Of a DNA stretch of 64,000 nt, positions 30,736 to 42,466 are shown one piece after another. Position 1 is the stretch's first letter, and each line of letters opens with the position of its first letter. Under the pieces are notes generated by a model, which ran no database searches, was not told the DNA's origin, and saw only the letters and a program-made list of their open reading frames with translations. Made by a program: the position numbers and the translations under genes. Source of the DNA: Oikopleura dioica (taxonomy: Eukaryota > Chordata > Appendicularia > Copelata > Oikopleuridae); NCBI GenBank assembly GCA_907165135.1, contig OU015568.1, positions 4,348,501 to 4,412,500 of the forward strand. Direction: 5' to 3'.

Positions 30736-31876
30736 CTGTAATTCTGGCAGTTACTGAAGCCGATCCTGCAATTCACTCGTATGTACTCCTCTATGTAATC
30801 ACTCCTCCAATAAATATTTAATCTATTTTTTTACGAAAACTCTTGTCATTATTTTTTCTCAAAAAAAGGGTGAATCGTGATGAGTTGGGAAAGTCTGGGG
30901 GAGGTTGTCTCGGAGGATTAGCTAATTGATTTCTGGCTCCGTTCTCATTCGTGCCACGATCAGCCAACGTCAAGGAGTTTTAATTCGCAGAAATTTATGG
31001 CACTTGATCTTTTCGCAAGCAAAAATGACAACTTGTAAACAAGAGAAAACTGATGCAGAGATAAAGATAGAAGAATGGGATAGATCTTGACAGATTTACG
31101 AGGTTTTTTCATCCTTGGAATTTGAATTGGCATTTCAAAATTTCCATCTTATTTTCTCCAAGAAATTTACTTTTATGAAAGATAAAATTAAAGAGTCTTT
31201 CACGGTTCTTCTTTAAGCCAGACTGTAGCGGAAATACTGTATTTCAAACACAGAATAATGTCTTTTGGCCCTCTTTATCTAAATTAAATTGGCTTGAATC
31301 GGTAGAATTTATTTATTTTTTTTGTTTCAAGCAATTTGAAATTAGTTATCATTCAAAAATAAAAAAATATGACTTCAACCCTTGTTTTCAAAAAGGATGT
31401 GTTTTCCAGGAGCGCGCTCCTCCGGGAAGCGTGGGAAAGAGAGGTTTCGTTGGGGCACGGCGCGGGCAGCTGTTACCGATCAATTTATCAAGGAAAATTG
31501 AACGCTAATTCAAAATTAACGATTTCTTAGAAAGCGCTTTTAAACTAACCACTAGAACAACTTTTTTTTACAGAGAGATTTTCAAGAAGAAAGAAAGAAG
31601 ATTTTATTCATCATTTTTTATTTAAAAAAATGTATTTTTTCTTTAAAATTTTTCCTCGATCTGTAATCTACTGTAAAAAGACTGTTATGTCCTTCAGTTC
31701 AACGATTTTCGCGTTTAAAAAAGGTCAAAAAGCCCATAAAATGGTGATTCGTATCTTCTCATTAAAATTCTGAACAAACAGTAATCCATTCATCAGCGTT
31801 TGAACACTCAACTGACCCGTTTTTTCTGACTCATTCATTTTCTTTACTTTCATTCTTCATATTTTATATGCCCCAG
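30736..31876. other. Non-coding region between dnal1 and the orphan exon
   Basis: AT-rich, no recognised gene. An AATAAA at about 30811 probably ends dnal1. The upstream exon(s) of the unit at 31877 may lie here but none was identified. Confidence 0.4.
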
Positions 31877-32174
31877 TGCTCGACCCGTCAAACTTGAGGG
31901 AGATGCTCCATTTGCTCTTTACAGTAATTTGGCTTCAGTAAGAGAGAACGAGTTTTTCAGCGTCAGATACAGTAACAATTACAGTTACAGCCAGAACTTT
32001 CAAAATAAGAAAGAAAAGCCGGTTAAGCCAACTTTCGTTAGCAAAATCGGCGAGAGCGGCCTTGGTCACGTGATCAGCCGGATAAAGCAGTTCAATTTGA
32101 ACAATGAGATATTGAACCCTTTTCAGCCTTTTCGACCAAAAAGAGATTATTTTACTGGATCGGGTTTTGATTGA
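31877..32174 (+). CDS. Coding exon of an unrecognised protein (3' exon; 5' part not found)
   Basis: A CCCCAG acceptor at 31871-31876 opens a frame of 98 residues to a TGA at 32172-32174. It includes ARPVKLEGDAPFALYSNLAS, SVRYSNNYSYSQNF, PTFVSKIGESGLGHVISRI and a C-terminus FRPKRDYFTGSGFD. Amino-acid composition and codon usage look real (Asn, Ser, Tyr and Lys rich, no low-complexity collapse). There is no ATG at the start, so at least one upstream exon in phase 2 is missing. I recognise no family. Confidence 0.5.
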
Positions 32175-32717
32175 TTTTCAGCAACCTAGAGAACGCACAA
32201 ATTTACCATTTTTTCAAACGAGAAAATGCCTGATTGAAAAATGACTGTAAATGCCTGTAAATACAGTAATATTTGCGCATTTCCATATCACTAAAACTGC
32301 CAGGGCAGTATTTGCCTAACCATGAGAAGCAATAAAAAACTTCTAACAGGATTTATACAGGAAATTCCCACAATAATCATTTTTCTTCCAATTTTACATC
32401 ATTTCTACCTTCGCCCCTTGAACTAGAAAGAAAGAGAAAACGAAGCTGCCACTTGAACTTTTCTAAAAACATCAAAAATTGTCGCGGCGATTGTTTGTTT
32501 CTATCCTTGCTTGTATTTGCTTCTAGAACTCAAGTGATTGCATTCTTGGCTCTTGTATTTGCCCCTTTTCTGTGTCCCTGTATTCACTGCTCAATTATCA
32601 GTTTTCGTTTTTTAGAGAAAATGATATCGATTATATAGCGCAAGGCGGTGGAAATTCTTCTCGAACAAGAAAAAGGATCGAAAAAGAAAGAAAAAACAGA
32701 AAAAATAAAGAGCCAGA
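32175..32717. other. Region upstream of the Na+/H+ exchanger gene
   Basis: AT-rich sequence without a recognised gene. Short frames at 32453-32638 and 32572-32781 look like chance openings; the second overlaps the candidate first exon of the exchanger. Confidence 0.4.
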
Positions 32718-35700
32718 ATGGAAGAAACGTCAGGAAACAGTCAAGAACTTACCTTATCGACTTGATAGTGGAGAATCTTGAAGAGGAAGCCGCTTGCGGC
32801 TTTTGAAATTGAAATATTATTCATTTTTTGAGGCTCAAAAGCCGGGAGGAGCTTTTTCCCATTTTTCCAATTATTTTTGAAAAGAAGCTTTTTTGACTGT
32901 TGAAAAAAGAGCTCCTGCCGATCATCGGCTTGAACTGGGATGAGGTGAAAATCCCGCTGGTGATTTCGCTTTGGATTCTTTTCGCTGGAATCGCCAAGAT
33001 CGGCTTCCATTACGCGAATAGAGTCGCCCCGCGCGTGCCTGAATGCTGTCTTCTAATTTGCCTTGGGCTCATTGTCGGCGGCATTATCTACGCGGTCAGG
33101 GATGATGTAAGTTTATCCGCAAATATCGCTGTATACATTCGCTGTTTTCAGAGCAATCACAACGACTTTCTGACGATTGCGGAGCACTTGTTCACGCCGC
33201 ATACGTTCTTTCTCATTATTTTGCCGCCGATCGTTCTCGAAGCCGGATATTTTATGCCGAAAGATGCCTTTTTCAACAACATCGGAACAATTCTGACTTA
33301 TGCAATCATAGGCACGCTTCTTAACTCCTTTGCCACTGGTCTTTCTCTTTACGGAGTGTACAAAGGTACAATTTTCGGGCGCTTAAAGTAGAAAATTTGG
33401 TTCCTTTTTGAGAGTTACGGAGTCTTTTTTTAATCAAAAGCCGCAAGATGCTTTTTCGCTCTTTCAAGAGCAAGGAATTCGGTGTGATTCTTTCTTTTTC
33501 AGGAGGATTGATGCCCGGCCTGGACGATTCACACGACCGTCCGATGGGCATTTTGGAATGTTTGCTTTTGGCACGATCATTTGCGCTGTCGATCCCGTAG
33601 CTGTCATCGCTGTCTTTGAAGAGATACATGTCAACGTGGTCCTCTACATTTGCGTCTTTGGCGAATCACTGCTCAACGATGGTGTTGCTGTCGTTCTGTA
33701 TAAAGGTAATAAAGTGTAAGTTAGTTTGGTATCAACTGCGATTTCCTAGTGTACGAATCGTTTTTGGAAATGCCGGAAGGATCTGTAAATGCTACGAATA
33801 TTTTTCGTGCTGTTCTGAAATTCTTTGTCGTTGCCGGAGGAGGAACTCTTTTGGGGATAGTTTTTGGCTTCTTTGGAGCATTTATTACAAAGTAAGAAAC
33901 AGTAATCCGTGGCTAGTTTAGGTGGACGTTAGATATATTTGTTGATTCATTTTATTTTTTGATTTTTCAGGTACACCATCCATGTTCGAATCATTGAACC
34001 GACATTCGTTTTCATCGTCTGCTACATCGCGTATTTGACTGCAGAATGCGTCGATTTTTCCGCCATTCTCTCGATCGTATTTTGCGGCTTCACGATGATC
34101 TCTTATGTCGAGCACAATATTTCTGGCAAATCGCACACGACCGTTAAATACGGCATGAAGATGGTGGCTAATATTTGCGAGGTAAAGTTGACGCGAAATT
34201 TACGAGATAGCCTAGCAAACACTTATTTAGATTACGATCTTTATGTTCCTCGGAATCTCCGCAATTTCGGACTTTTGGATTCATTGGAATACTGGCTTCG
34301 TTTTCTGGACGGTTTTGTTCATCACAGTTTATCGGTTCATGTCTGTTTATGGGCTCACTTATCTTTTGAATAAAGGAAGATTGGAGCCAATTGGAAAAGG
34401 TACCTTGCTCGTTTACTAGCAAACAGTCCTGACAAACTCCTAGTCGATCAGTTTGTCATGGCATACGGAGGTCTTCGAGGAGGAATCGCCTTTGCTCTTA
34501 CAAAACTGACCTCGATCCAGCTCGTCCCGCAAATCAACGTCATGCTTTGTGCCTGCCTCGTGGTTATTTTCTTCACTTCCTTCATCCAAGGTTTGGCCAT
34601 CTTCCCCTCCCTTTTTCAAGCAATTGTTTCGTAGGTGCTTCTGTTGGGCCGATCGTAGAATGGCTCAATGTCAAAAAAGGCGATGCGGAGAAACGAGGAA
34701 TGGATGAAGAAGTGGTTTATCGAGCTATTGATCATGTTGTCAGCGGAATTGAAGATGTCATTGGACATCATGGCATGCATTGGTGGATGCATAAGGTTTC
34801 TTCCTTTCTTGAACCAGCAGTTGACCCATTTCTAGCTCTCTGAATTCAACGCGAAGCGAATCAATCCGATCTTCACGAGAGATGCTTGGCGACTCGCCGA
34901 TCAAGAGATTTTAGACATCTACCACAGGTTTCTTCCCTCCCATTTCTCTCCACCCCTCTTAACAATGTTCAGGATGAACCTCCGAGACGCGACAAAAATC
35001 ATCAACAAAGCCGATACGGGAATCATGCTCAATCGTTCCGAGCAGAAACTCGCCGAACTCATGCTTCAGGGCAATTCCTTGCCAGACATGAACCCTCAAG
35101 ACTCCTCTTCTTCCAATCTTCGACTGAACCTCGATGAAAACGCAGATCTGGGCAAATTCGACAAGAAGGAATGCATCAAAGTCAAGCACGACGCAAACCT
35201 TCACCATATGCTTGTCGTAAGACAAAAGTCTTTGAAAAAAGAACCTCCTGAATATTTGTCGTTCAGGATCATTTGTACCCAACGAGACAGAACATGAAGA
35301 CGCACGAAATGCTCCGTACTCGTCGCGGTCACATCCCTGCCGAGTCCAAAATCTGCCACCAGAAACAAGAGATCTTTTTCAGAAGGAAAATACAGGTAAA
35401 ATAACAGCTTCAAAACCATTCTTCTCCTTTCATTCTCTCATATTTCACTATTTTCTTCTTCATCTCTCTTCTCATTTCTTCTAGGAAGAATCAAGGAATC
35501 TTTCTTTAAAACTTCAATGAAAGCCTTTTTCTTTCTTTGAAAAATTCCGTGGTAAGATTGTACCGCTCACATAGCTTGCGGTTAGGAAGTAAGAAGCGCC
35601 AAAGAACGCTCACGACGACTTACGAAGAAGATCTTTCTAAAGGACGGGCTTAGGATGAAAATTCGAAATATGAGTCTTTATTGCTTCATCCCTTTATAAG

Positions 35701-36624
35701 ACGACTGTTTACCGATTGTAGAAAAAAACTATCTCACACTGCCAAGTGCTTTCTACGACCGTAGACCATCAGCGATGGATGCTTTTGATGATTCTTCAGT
35801 CTCACAGACATCACAGGAACGGTTCGCTCAGACGAATCTCTAGCGCTAAAAGCATCTGTCGAAACGAGTAAAGGATCCACCTCGCCGAGCGACAGAAGGA
35901 GCAACTTTTACATTGGGATCAGACTCACCAAATAGTGTCTATTCACGATTTCGACACTACTCTGATTAGTTTCTATTCATCTCAACTCTCATTCTCTTCC
36001 TTGCTTTCCTCTTTCTCTTTCTCTTTTCCATCTATCATCCTCTTCTCAGCATTTTCAAGGACTAAAGCGTGCTTCTTTAGTATCACAAAAACTCAAAAGA
36101 CCCGAAGAAAAAGGGCCGATACGAAAAAGTCGCTGGCGATTTGGTTGAAACAGAAAGTGAACGCGCTCTGAAAAAGAAGGGTCTTGAGAAAAGTATGATT
36201 CATTATTCGATAGCTTGACTTTACTGTAATTTCTAGTGGATGATATTGTAGAAGAAGAGGATTTAGTTGAAATCGTGGCGGATGGAAGTCCTGAGTCGCC
36301 GGATGAAGGAATAACGCTGAATATTGATTACACAAGCACAGGTTTTCTCATGAGATATCCTAGTACTGACTTGTATTTTTAGACTTATCGCGAACAGAAT
36401 CGCCCGAAGTGAACGGAAACATAACTGCCAAAAACGATGATGATACTCTCGTACTAGCACAAACCGAGCTCCCGTGGAAGAGCAACTCTAGAATCAGCGT
36501 TGAAGGTACTCACCTTCCTTTTCTCTCTTTCAATTCAATTTTAGCGGACCCTCGGACAAATACCGAAACAGGCCGTCGCTACCGAACTACTTCCAACATT
36601 TCCGGAACCTCCCAAGAGCAATAA
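32718..36624 (+). CDS. slc9a: SLC9-family Na+/H+ exchanger with a 1-base frame break
   Basis: Exons: candidate first exon 32718-32739, then 32911-33106, 33152-33365, 33503-33705, 33750-33891, 33971-34181, 34231-34399, 34444-34590, 34635-34795, 34836-34927, 34973-35216, 35267-35395, and tail exons 36100-36192, 36237-36341, 36383-36505 and 36545-36624 (TAA). NHE hallmarks: [64 protein letters not shown]-like segment, [17 protein letters not shown]. It exchanges external Na+ for internal H+ across about 12 membrane spans (family knowledge); it most resembles the plasma-membrane NHE2/3/5 type. Part of the tail between 35396 and 36099 is coding-like (35575-35660, 35748-35900) but its splice pattern is unresolved and may involve GA-AG introns. 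The exon at 33503 needs one extra T in the TTTT run at 33566-33569 to keep frame between ECLL and [10 protein letters not shown]. Confidence 0.88.
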
Positions 36625-37077
36625 TTATTTAAACGAAAATGCAACCAGCTTATTTAACAAAAAATATCTTAATTTTGCCAAAAAAACATCATCAACTTCA
36701 ACGAATCTTCAACAAATCTCTCTTTCTCTCTTTTCCGCCATCATTCTGTATAAAACAAAAGACAAAAAAGCTCATTCAGACAAGAAAAAAAAATTCCTGC
36801 GTACTATTCGTTCCAAATAAGTTTTCAAACAGTGTTTCGTTTATTTTGAAAATTCTGCTCTGCTTACCTCAATTTTACATTTTTTTCTTATTATTAATTT
36901 AAAGTTTTAGGATAAGTTCTGCGTACTGACTTTAGCTTTCGAAAAAGTACTATTATTATTTAATAAATCAACTTTTCTCAACTTAAAAATCAGTCGTAAA
37001 TATGCTGATTTCAGTTCATATTTACAGAATCCTTTCTTGAACTTTTAAAACTATGTACAGAGAGGAAAAAAGACAGG
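36625..37077. other. Convergent 3' regions of the exchanger and Kv genes
   Basis: About 450 bp of AT-rich sequence between two convergent genes; it should contain both 3' UTRs and poly(A) sites. No gene seen. Confidence 0.5.
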
Positions 37078-39282
37078 CTATCGACCTCTTTGGCCGCCAG
37101 AATAATTATCAAAAGTCTCGCCAGTCGCCCTAGCTGCAGCAGCTTTTGCTTGGAGAATGCTCGGAAGAATGACGTTTTCAAACTTGTCGAAATCTGGTTC
37201 TTTTCCATCAACGACCATGAAATCTTCCGGTCGAAATTTGCAGCCTACTTTTTGCTGGTTGTAAAGATAGTTGCTGGGCTCGGCAATCTGACCTGAGTAA
37301 AACCCTGAGTCAGTCCCCTGAGTACTGAGTACACAGGCCCTGACCTGTGTGCCTGAGTAAAATCGAGGCTCGAGAAAAAAAACCCTAAGCCTGACCCTGA
37401 CCTGAGTTGAAAGACAGGCCTGAGTTGCTCACACAGGGCCTGAGTAAGCTAAAAAAGCACAAAAAAGGGTCAATTTGCAACGTCAAGGGGGTCAAAATGC
37501 AGTGATTTTCCATCTTATGGGAGATTTGTGATTATAGGTTATATGTTATCTTGGAAAATGAAATTATTAAAATTTTCATCTGTCGAAAAAACCCTGTGTT
37601 TTGGCCTGAGTCAGGCACCTGACCCTGACCTGAGTTCCTGAGTCTGAGCAGGCCTGACTGAGTACCCTGAGTACCTGACTGAGTGAGAAACCCTGACCTG
37701 AGTTCCTGAGTAAATATCGAGAAAAATTTTTCGAACCCTGACCCTGACCCTGTACTCAGGTTGCCGAGCCCAGGATAGTTGAAGTGCGAGACGAAAACGG
37801 GGACGGGGAAAGACATGCAAAGAATGCCCATCATTGCGCAAAACGCCCCACTAAAATTGTTAGAGCCTTATCCTCAAGAAGATGTGGTCACCTGATCTTT
37901 CCCGCCAACGAAATAGGCACGACGTCACCATATCCAACCGTGCACATGGTTATTATTGCCCACCAAATACCATCGGGGATTGATTTAATCGAATTTTCAC
38001 GGTCACTAGAAAGGTAAATTTGATCATCAAAAAGTTCAGCCTCATACTGATATTCCGCATCCATGTGAAAAACAAACGAAGCAAAAGTCACGGCCAAAAC
38101 CATCTGGAACATGACCAAAAGAGTGAGAACCCTCGCTGATCTTCTCAGAGTTTCTCCTAGAATTCTCAGCCCTCGGGAATATCTTTCAATCGATTCAATC
38201 TTTTCCATTTTTCCGCGATTCGGGAGTAGTTTGAATCGTTTCTTGAAAGCTTCAGAACTCGAAAAGCTCTGGTTATTCTCAATATTCGCAGCATGAAAAT
38301 GACGACGTAGTTATGATGCGCTTCGGATCCATTACAGGTGCTTATTCCGAGAATGGTTCTGAAGAGCCAAGGTAAAATCGCGAGAAAATCGATTATGTTC
38401 ATGATATCGGCGATAAACGATCTCCAAGAAGGCGCTAGAATAAAAATCGTTAGCTTTGGGTTCTCCGATTTGCTTTTTACCGCAAAGAAGTCGCAAAGAA
38501 AGCTCGATGATAAACCAGACAACACAAATGCTCTCGATGGAATACATCGCGATCACACTTGTCGAGCAAGATTCCCCGTCTTCTGCAGTTTTACTGATTC
38601 CTGGAAGAGTTTCGATGCAGAAAAGCGTGGTCGACACGACAATTGCAAGAATGGATAGGGAAGAAATGATTTTTGCAAGAGTTGAACTCGTTGGATTTTC
38701 GAAAAGTGTCCAGATCTTCATTCTTGTCGTCTGAAAAATGTTCGATCTACTACTTGAATACTTGTTTTTCTAACCAGGTTTTTGACTTCTTCCTCTTTTT
38801 CCATGAGCAAGCCTTCATTCCGAAGAAAATCTTCGATCGCAGGAACAGGCAGCTGGTAGAATGAAATTTCATAAAGAAAAACATCAATTGGAATCGTATC
38901 GGGGCAAACTAGCTCGCCTCCGATCGAGAGCCAATTTGCAATGACTTCGAACGAGTTTCGATGGCGATCGAGAAAGAATTCTTGGCCGTCCCAGTATTTA
39001 TTGAACGCTGCAAAAAAGCTCGTTACTAAAATTGAAGGATTATCTACCTGGATCAGCAAAAATAGTCTCTGGATAGCGCTCCTCAATCCCGGCCAAATCC
39101 AATTCAAGTCGGAGTCCCGAGACATTCACAACAGCAAATCCTTATTCCAGGGTATTTCGTGGTCATAAATCAGTGGCGTTATGACTGTCAATTAAATAAA
39201 TCTTGACAAGTTCATCCATTTTTATTGCAAGTCGCGATTGTTTACCCGATCCTTGGCTCATTTGAGAGAGTTCATGCTGGCT
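37078..39282 (-). pseudogene. Shaker-like (Kv1-type) potassium channel, last coding exon interrupted by a transposon
   Basis: Exons (minus): 39282-about 39228 (tentative), 39140-39048 and 39007-38775 (T1 tetramerisation domain, VVNVSGLRLELDL, FFLDRHRNSFEVIANWL), 38730-38481 (S1-S2), 38434-38242 (S3, S4 voltage sensor LRILRITRAFRVLKLSR), 38182-37892 (S4-S5 linker, S5, selectivity filter TMCTVGYGD), then 37850-37782 (S6, SFPVPVFVSHFNY) with the remainder 37273-37078 after the element (YLYNQQKVGCKFRPEDF ... FDNYSGGQRGR, TAG). T1 and S6 sequences match Kv1 best. Channel function is voltage-gated K+ efflux. A 500 bp hAT-like element lies just after PVPV/HFNY, and intron 38183-38241 lacks GT. An N-terminal exon with the start ATG was not found. 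Unless the insertion is spliced out or polymorphic, this allele loses its C-terminus. Confidence 0.85.
37274..37773. mobile_element. Non-autonomous hAT-like element, 500 bp, 8-bp target duplication
   Basis: Terminal inverted repeats CTGGGCTCGGCAA (37274) and TTGCCGAGCCCAG (ending 37773) are flanked by the 8-bp direct repeat GATAGTTG (37266-37273 and 37774-37781); an 8-bp duplication is typical of hAT transposons. The interior has no transposase and is almost entirely degenerate short repeats of CCTGAGT and CCTGACC. It interrupts the last Kv coding exon; the host codons on each side are in frame with each other if the element plus one duplication copy is discounted. Confidence 0.9.
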
Positions 39283-40831
39283 GAGCTGTCTAAAAAACGG
39301 ATGAAGAGGACAAAAATTGAGCAAAATGAAAATCTGAAAGTTTCATCCATTCCTTGGGCTCTTACAGCTTTGTCGCGTCGGACTGAAGTCGATTTTCGAA
39401 AGCGTTACTAGAAAAACAATCAGAAAAAAGTCATTTCTACAGTCATTTTCATACACTGTGATTTGGACAAGTTTTTGTCAAAAGCGGAGTACATTCCCGC
39501 GCGTATCCCAAACATTTTTTCTCTTTACTTTTCTTCTCCCCTTTCTTTCTCTGTTTGATATATCTGTTTGATGCTTTTGAATGTTTATAATGTCCGATTC
39601 GAGCCCCCAACCCTTTCAGGCTAAATGCCGCCCAGAGCTGCGTCCGGGCCCCGACACTGTGAAGATCGAACCGAATTAGCTTCTCTAATCCAATTTTATC
39701 TTAGTCTCGCTCTTCGTCCTGCACATGCCTTAGGGCTTATTTTGGTCATATATTATTCCGTTATTCCCCTATTAAGCAGTTGAAAGTTCATCTCAAGTGT
39801 CTTCTTTATTGACTCTCATTTTTATTTAATTTATTCCAAAAAGACATGAAAAAAAGAGAGTTAATAAATTTTCGTCTCAAAAAAATCTTCAAAATCAAAT
39901 CAAAAGCCTTTTCCTCAAGAAAATCAAAAGAAGAAAAAGGAAGGAATTTTACGAATTAGAACAGAAAATATATTGAAAGGAGCAGTCCGACGGCCTTACC
40001 CGTGTTGAATTATTTATTCGCGGCATATTGTGAGTAGCAAAAAACCTAACGAACAGGTCCTCCGGGGGTCGAGGAAATAAATGATTGAGGCACTGCACAC
40101 GTTTTTAGAAATAAATAGTAATAAGCTTCTGACGACAGGCCCTTTGTAGGACAAACAACGATGTTAATCCTATTCGGGGACAAGAAAAAATATCTCAAAT
40201 TTCATGTCTCTACAAAATTTCCTCGAGATTTTTTTAAATAAAAAATTTTAAAAAGTTTGATTATCAAATAAATTTTAATAAAGTTGGTATGGCGATTTAT
40301 GGCGGATTCCATTACTTACGTCTTCGAGATTTTGAGTGGCTCAAGCTTATGCTTCTTTTAACAGTGTTCAACAACGACGCCTTCTTTTTCTATAAAGATT
40401 ATACCAGATAGCGCTGTTATTCTCTAAGGATCGTTATCTATGTTTGATGAACACTTAACTTCGTCTCTCTTTAACAGAATTATTCCGCGAGCATTGATGC
40501 TGACTCCCTTCAGCTAAAAACGAAAACATCTCTCTCAAGCCCGACTTCTACTTTTGCTTCGTGCTTGTCAACTCTGATTTTAAACAATCGGCGTTTTGTC
40601 GCAAGCGCCGAGATTTTTACCAAGTGGCGCGACAAGTATCGGCACTTTCTTGCCGAATTCAATGCCAGTTACCAATTTTCAACTCGAGCGGTTGCATCCC
40701 TGATACTCCGATAAATTGACATCTGACGCGGCTTTTGCTTAATTGGATCTCGGAAAAGAGGTCCGTGGATACAGTAGCTTCTCTTACAAATAATTTTGCA
40801 GTGTCGAATGAAGAATGATCTAATGAAGATT
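39283..40831. other. Intergenic region between the Kv and DUF2236 genes
   Basis: About 1.5 kb, with a short GC-richer stretch (39600-39670) and otherwise AT-rich. The missing first exon of the Kv gene may be here (a GTAAGAG donor-like site follows a short open stretch near 39370-39405 on the minus strand). No gene recognised. Confidence 0.4.
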
Positions 40832-42069
40832 TTATTGAATTTTGCTCTTTGAACTTGAAGAAAAATTGAAGTAGCGGAGAAGTTCATTCGTCCAGATGGA
40901 GACGTACGCAAGAATGATAGAAGAGTATGCTGAAGTACAGTATGTTTGAGCAAACTATTCCGTCATGGAAAAACTTACGATTGTAAAGAACATCGTTGAT
41001 GACAAATCTTACAAACCAGAAGGTGTAAAGGTACTGGAATACAATCATCAAGTGGTAGTACTGGAAATAATCTCCAAAAGTTTCCAGCTTGAATCTCTTT
41101 TTCGCTGCCTTTAATTGCTTCTTGTCTACGAGAATTTTACGTTTTCAATTTCATTCGATTTCAGACCTGGTTTGATGCCGGTCTTGCGATAGACTTCATC
41201 ATGAGCGTCGAGTCCGTACATCATGATCGCATTTTTCGATCCAGCCCATTCGCAGATCATATCAGTATGATGATGGAAGTTTTCAGGAGGATTCGCTGCG
41301 CCAGGGACGCCAACGAAGCAATACAGCTTCGTTATTGTCGTCTTATCAAAAGTAAAATCAAGGAAGAGTCAACCAGCTTTACCTGGATCGCCAATAAATT
41401 TCCCACAAAAGGATTGTACTGATCATCAATTCCAAGCAAATGTCCCAAAACTCGCCAAGTATGCAAATACGCCACCAGCTCATTCTCATCTTGAATCCCG
41501 AAAAATCTGGGTGCAACTACAATTGGCCCGGCAAAACCGACCAAGACGTGGGCCATGTCTGATTGGGATACCCAAACGTGGCTTTTTGGCGCTGCCTCTT
41601 CCTTGTTGATTTTCTTCGCGACGGCTTTGTGGATTCGAACAGTGTTGAGAATTTCACGGTGACCTTTTGTTGAACTGTCAAAGACATCGTCGACAAGCCA
41701 GCTGTTAACCCGCTCAGCGGTCTTCCAATACCGCCAGAAAGCGCTAGAAAAAATTCACCTTCTGTAAGGAATGATTCTTGCTTAGTACCTTCTTGAAGTT
41801 TCAGTTCTCTTCGTAAAAACCATCACTTTCGTTACATTTTCAAAAACATGCCCTGCCACAACGGACAAGGCCATACTGAAAATGCAAGCACCTTTGTATT
41901 TCCGATAAAACTCGCGGCCTTCGTGAAATAATTTATCATCGTAGTAGTCGGGCTTTTCGAAAGTTTTCAGCGCGTCTTCAAATTTTGGAATGCTCGACTC
42001 TTTAATCAAAGTTATTAATTCTTTCTCAAAGGCTAAAATTACCGAAGAAGCCTGAGTTAACTGCTTCAT
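40832..42069 (-). CDS. DUF2236 / ER-bound oxygenase MpaB-like membrane protein
   Basis: Exons (minus): 42069-about 41785, about 41741-41382, about 41359-41170 (acceptor approximate), about 41127-40981 and about 40939-40832 (TAA). The segment with SHVWVSQSDMAHVLVGFAG, ARFFGIQDENELVAYLHTWR and VLGHLLGIDDQYNPF is the core of the DUF2236 fold (MpaB and latex-clearing rubber oxygenases), in which conserved His/Arg/Trp residues surround a haem. Downstream exons encode a membrane-like segment (YYHLMIVFQYLYTFWFVRF) and a second hydrophobic stretch before the stop. Family members are haem-containing oxygenases or ER proteins of unknown substrate. No signal peptide is seen at the N-terminus (MKQLTQASSVILAFEKEL). 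Assignment rests on motif memory, not a search. Confidence 0.6.
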
Positions 42070-42466
42070 AATTGTCCTTTGTCATCTGAGATTCTCTCAT
42101 ATGCAAAATGAACTGTAAGCGAGATTATAAAAGTACTGGTTTTGTTGGTTCTAATGGGAGTTGCCAATATTTGTTCTTCTGCATTCTGAGATTTTCCGTC
42201 TTCTATTTGATTTCAGCATGTTTTCTGATAATTTTTATATTACCAAGATAAAATAAACTTCGGGTAAGGATTTTGTGTTTTTCTTTTATTTTTGATAAGA
42301 GCAGATTAAACACAAATACTGTATAATACAGTAAATGGTAGTGGTTATTGAAACAGTGAAAAATGTGATAAATTGAGAAGTGCACGAAAAAATAATGACG
42401 AAAATGGATAGATAAATGAACAAAATAATGGAAAAAGCAAATGATAAAACAGTGAAGGGGTAAAAA

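Noticed and set aside
35485-35520. GAAGAATCAAGG exon with TGA as the end of the Na+/H+ exchanger
   Set aside because: It is phase-compatible, but in-frame exons with good splice sites continue to 36624, so I treat it at most as an alternative short end.
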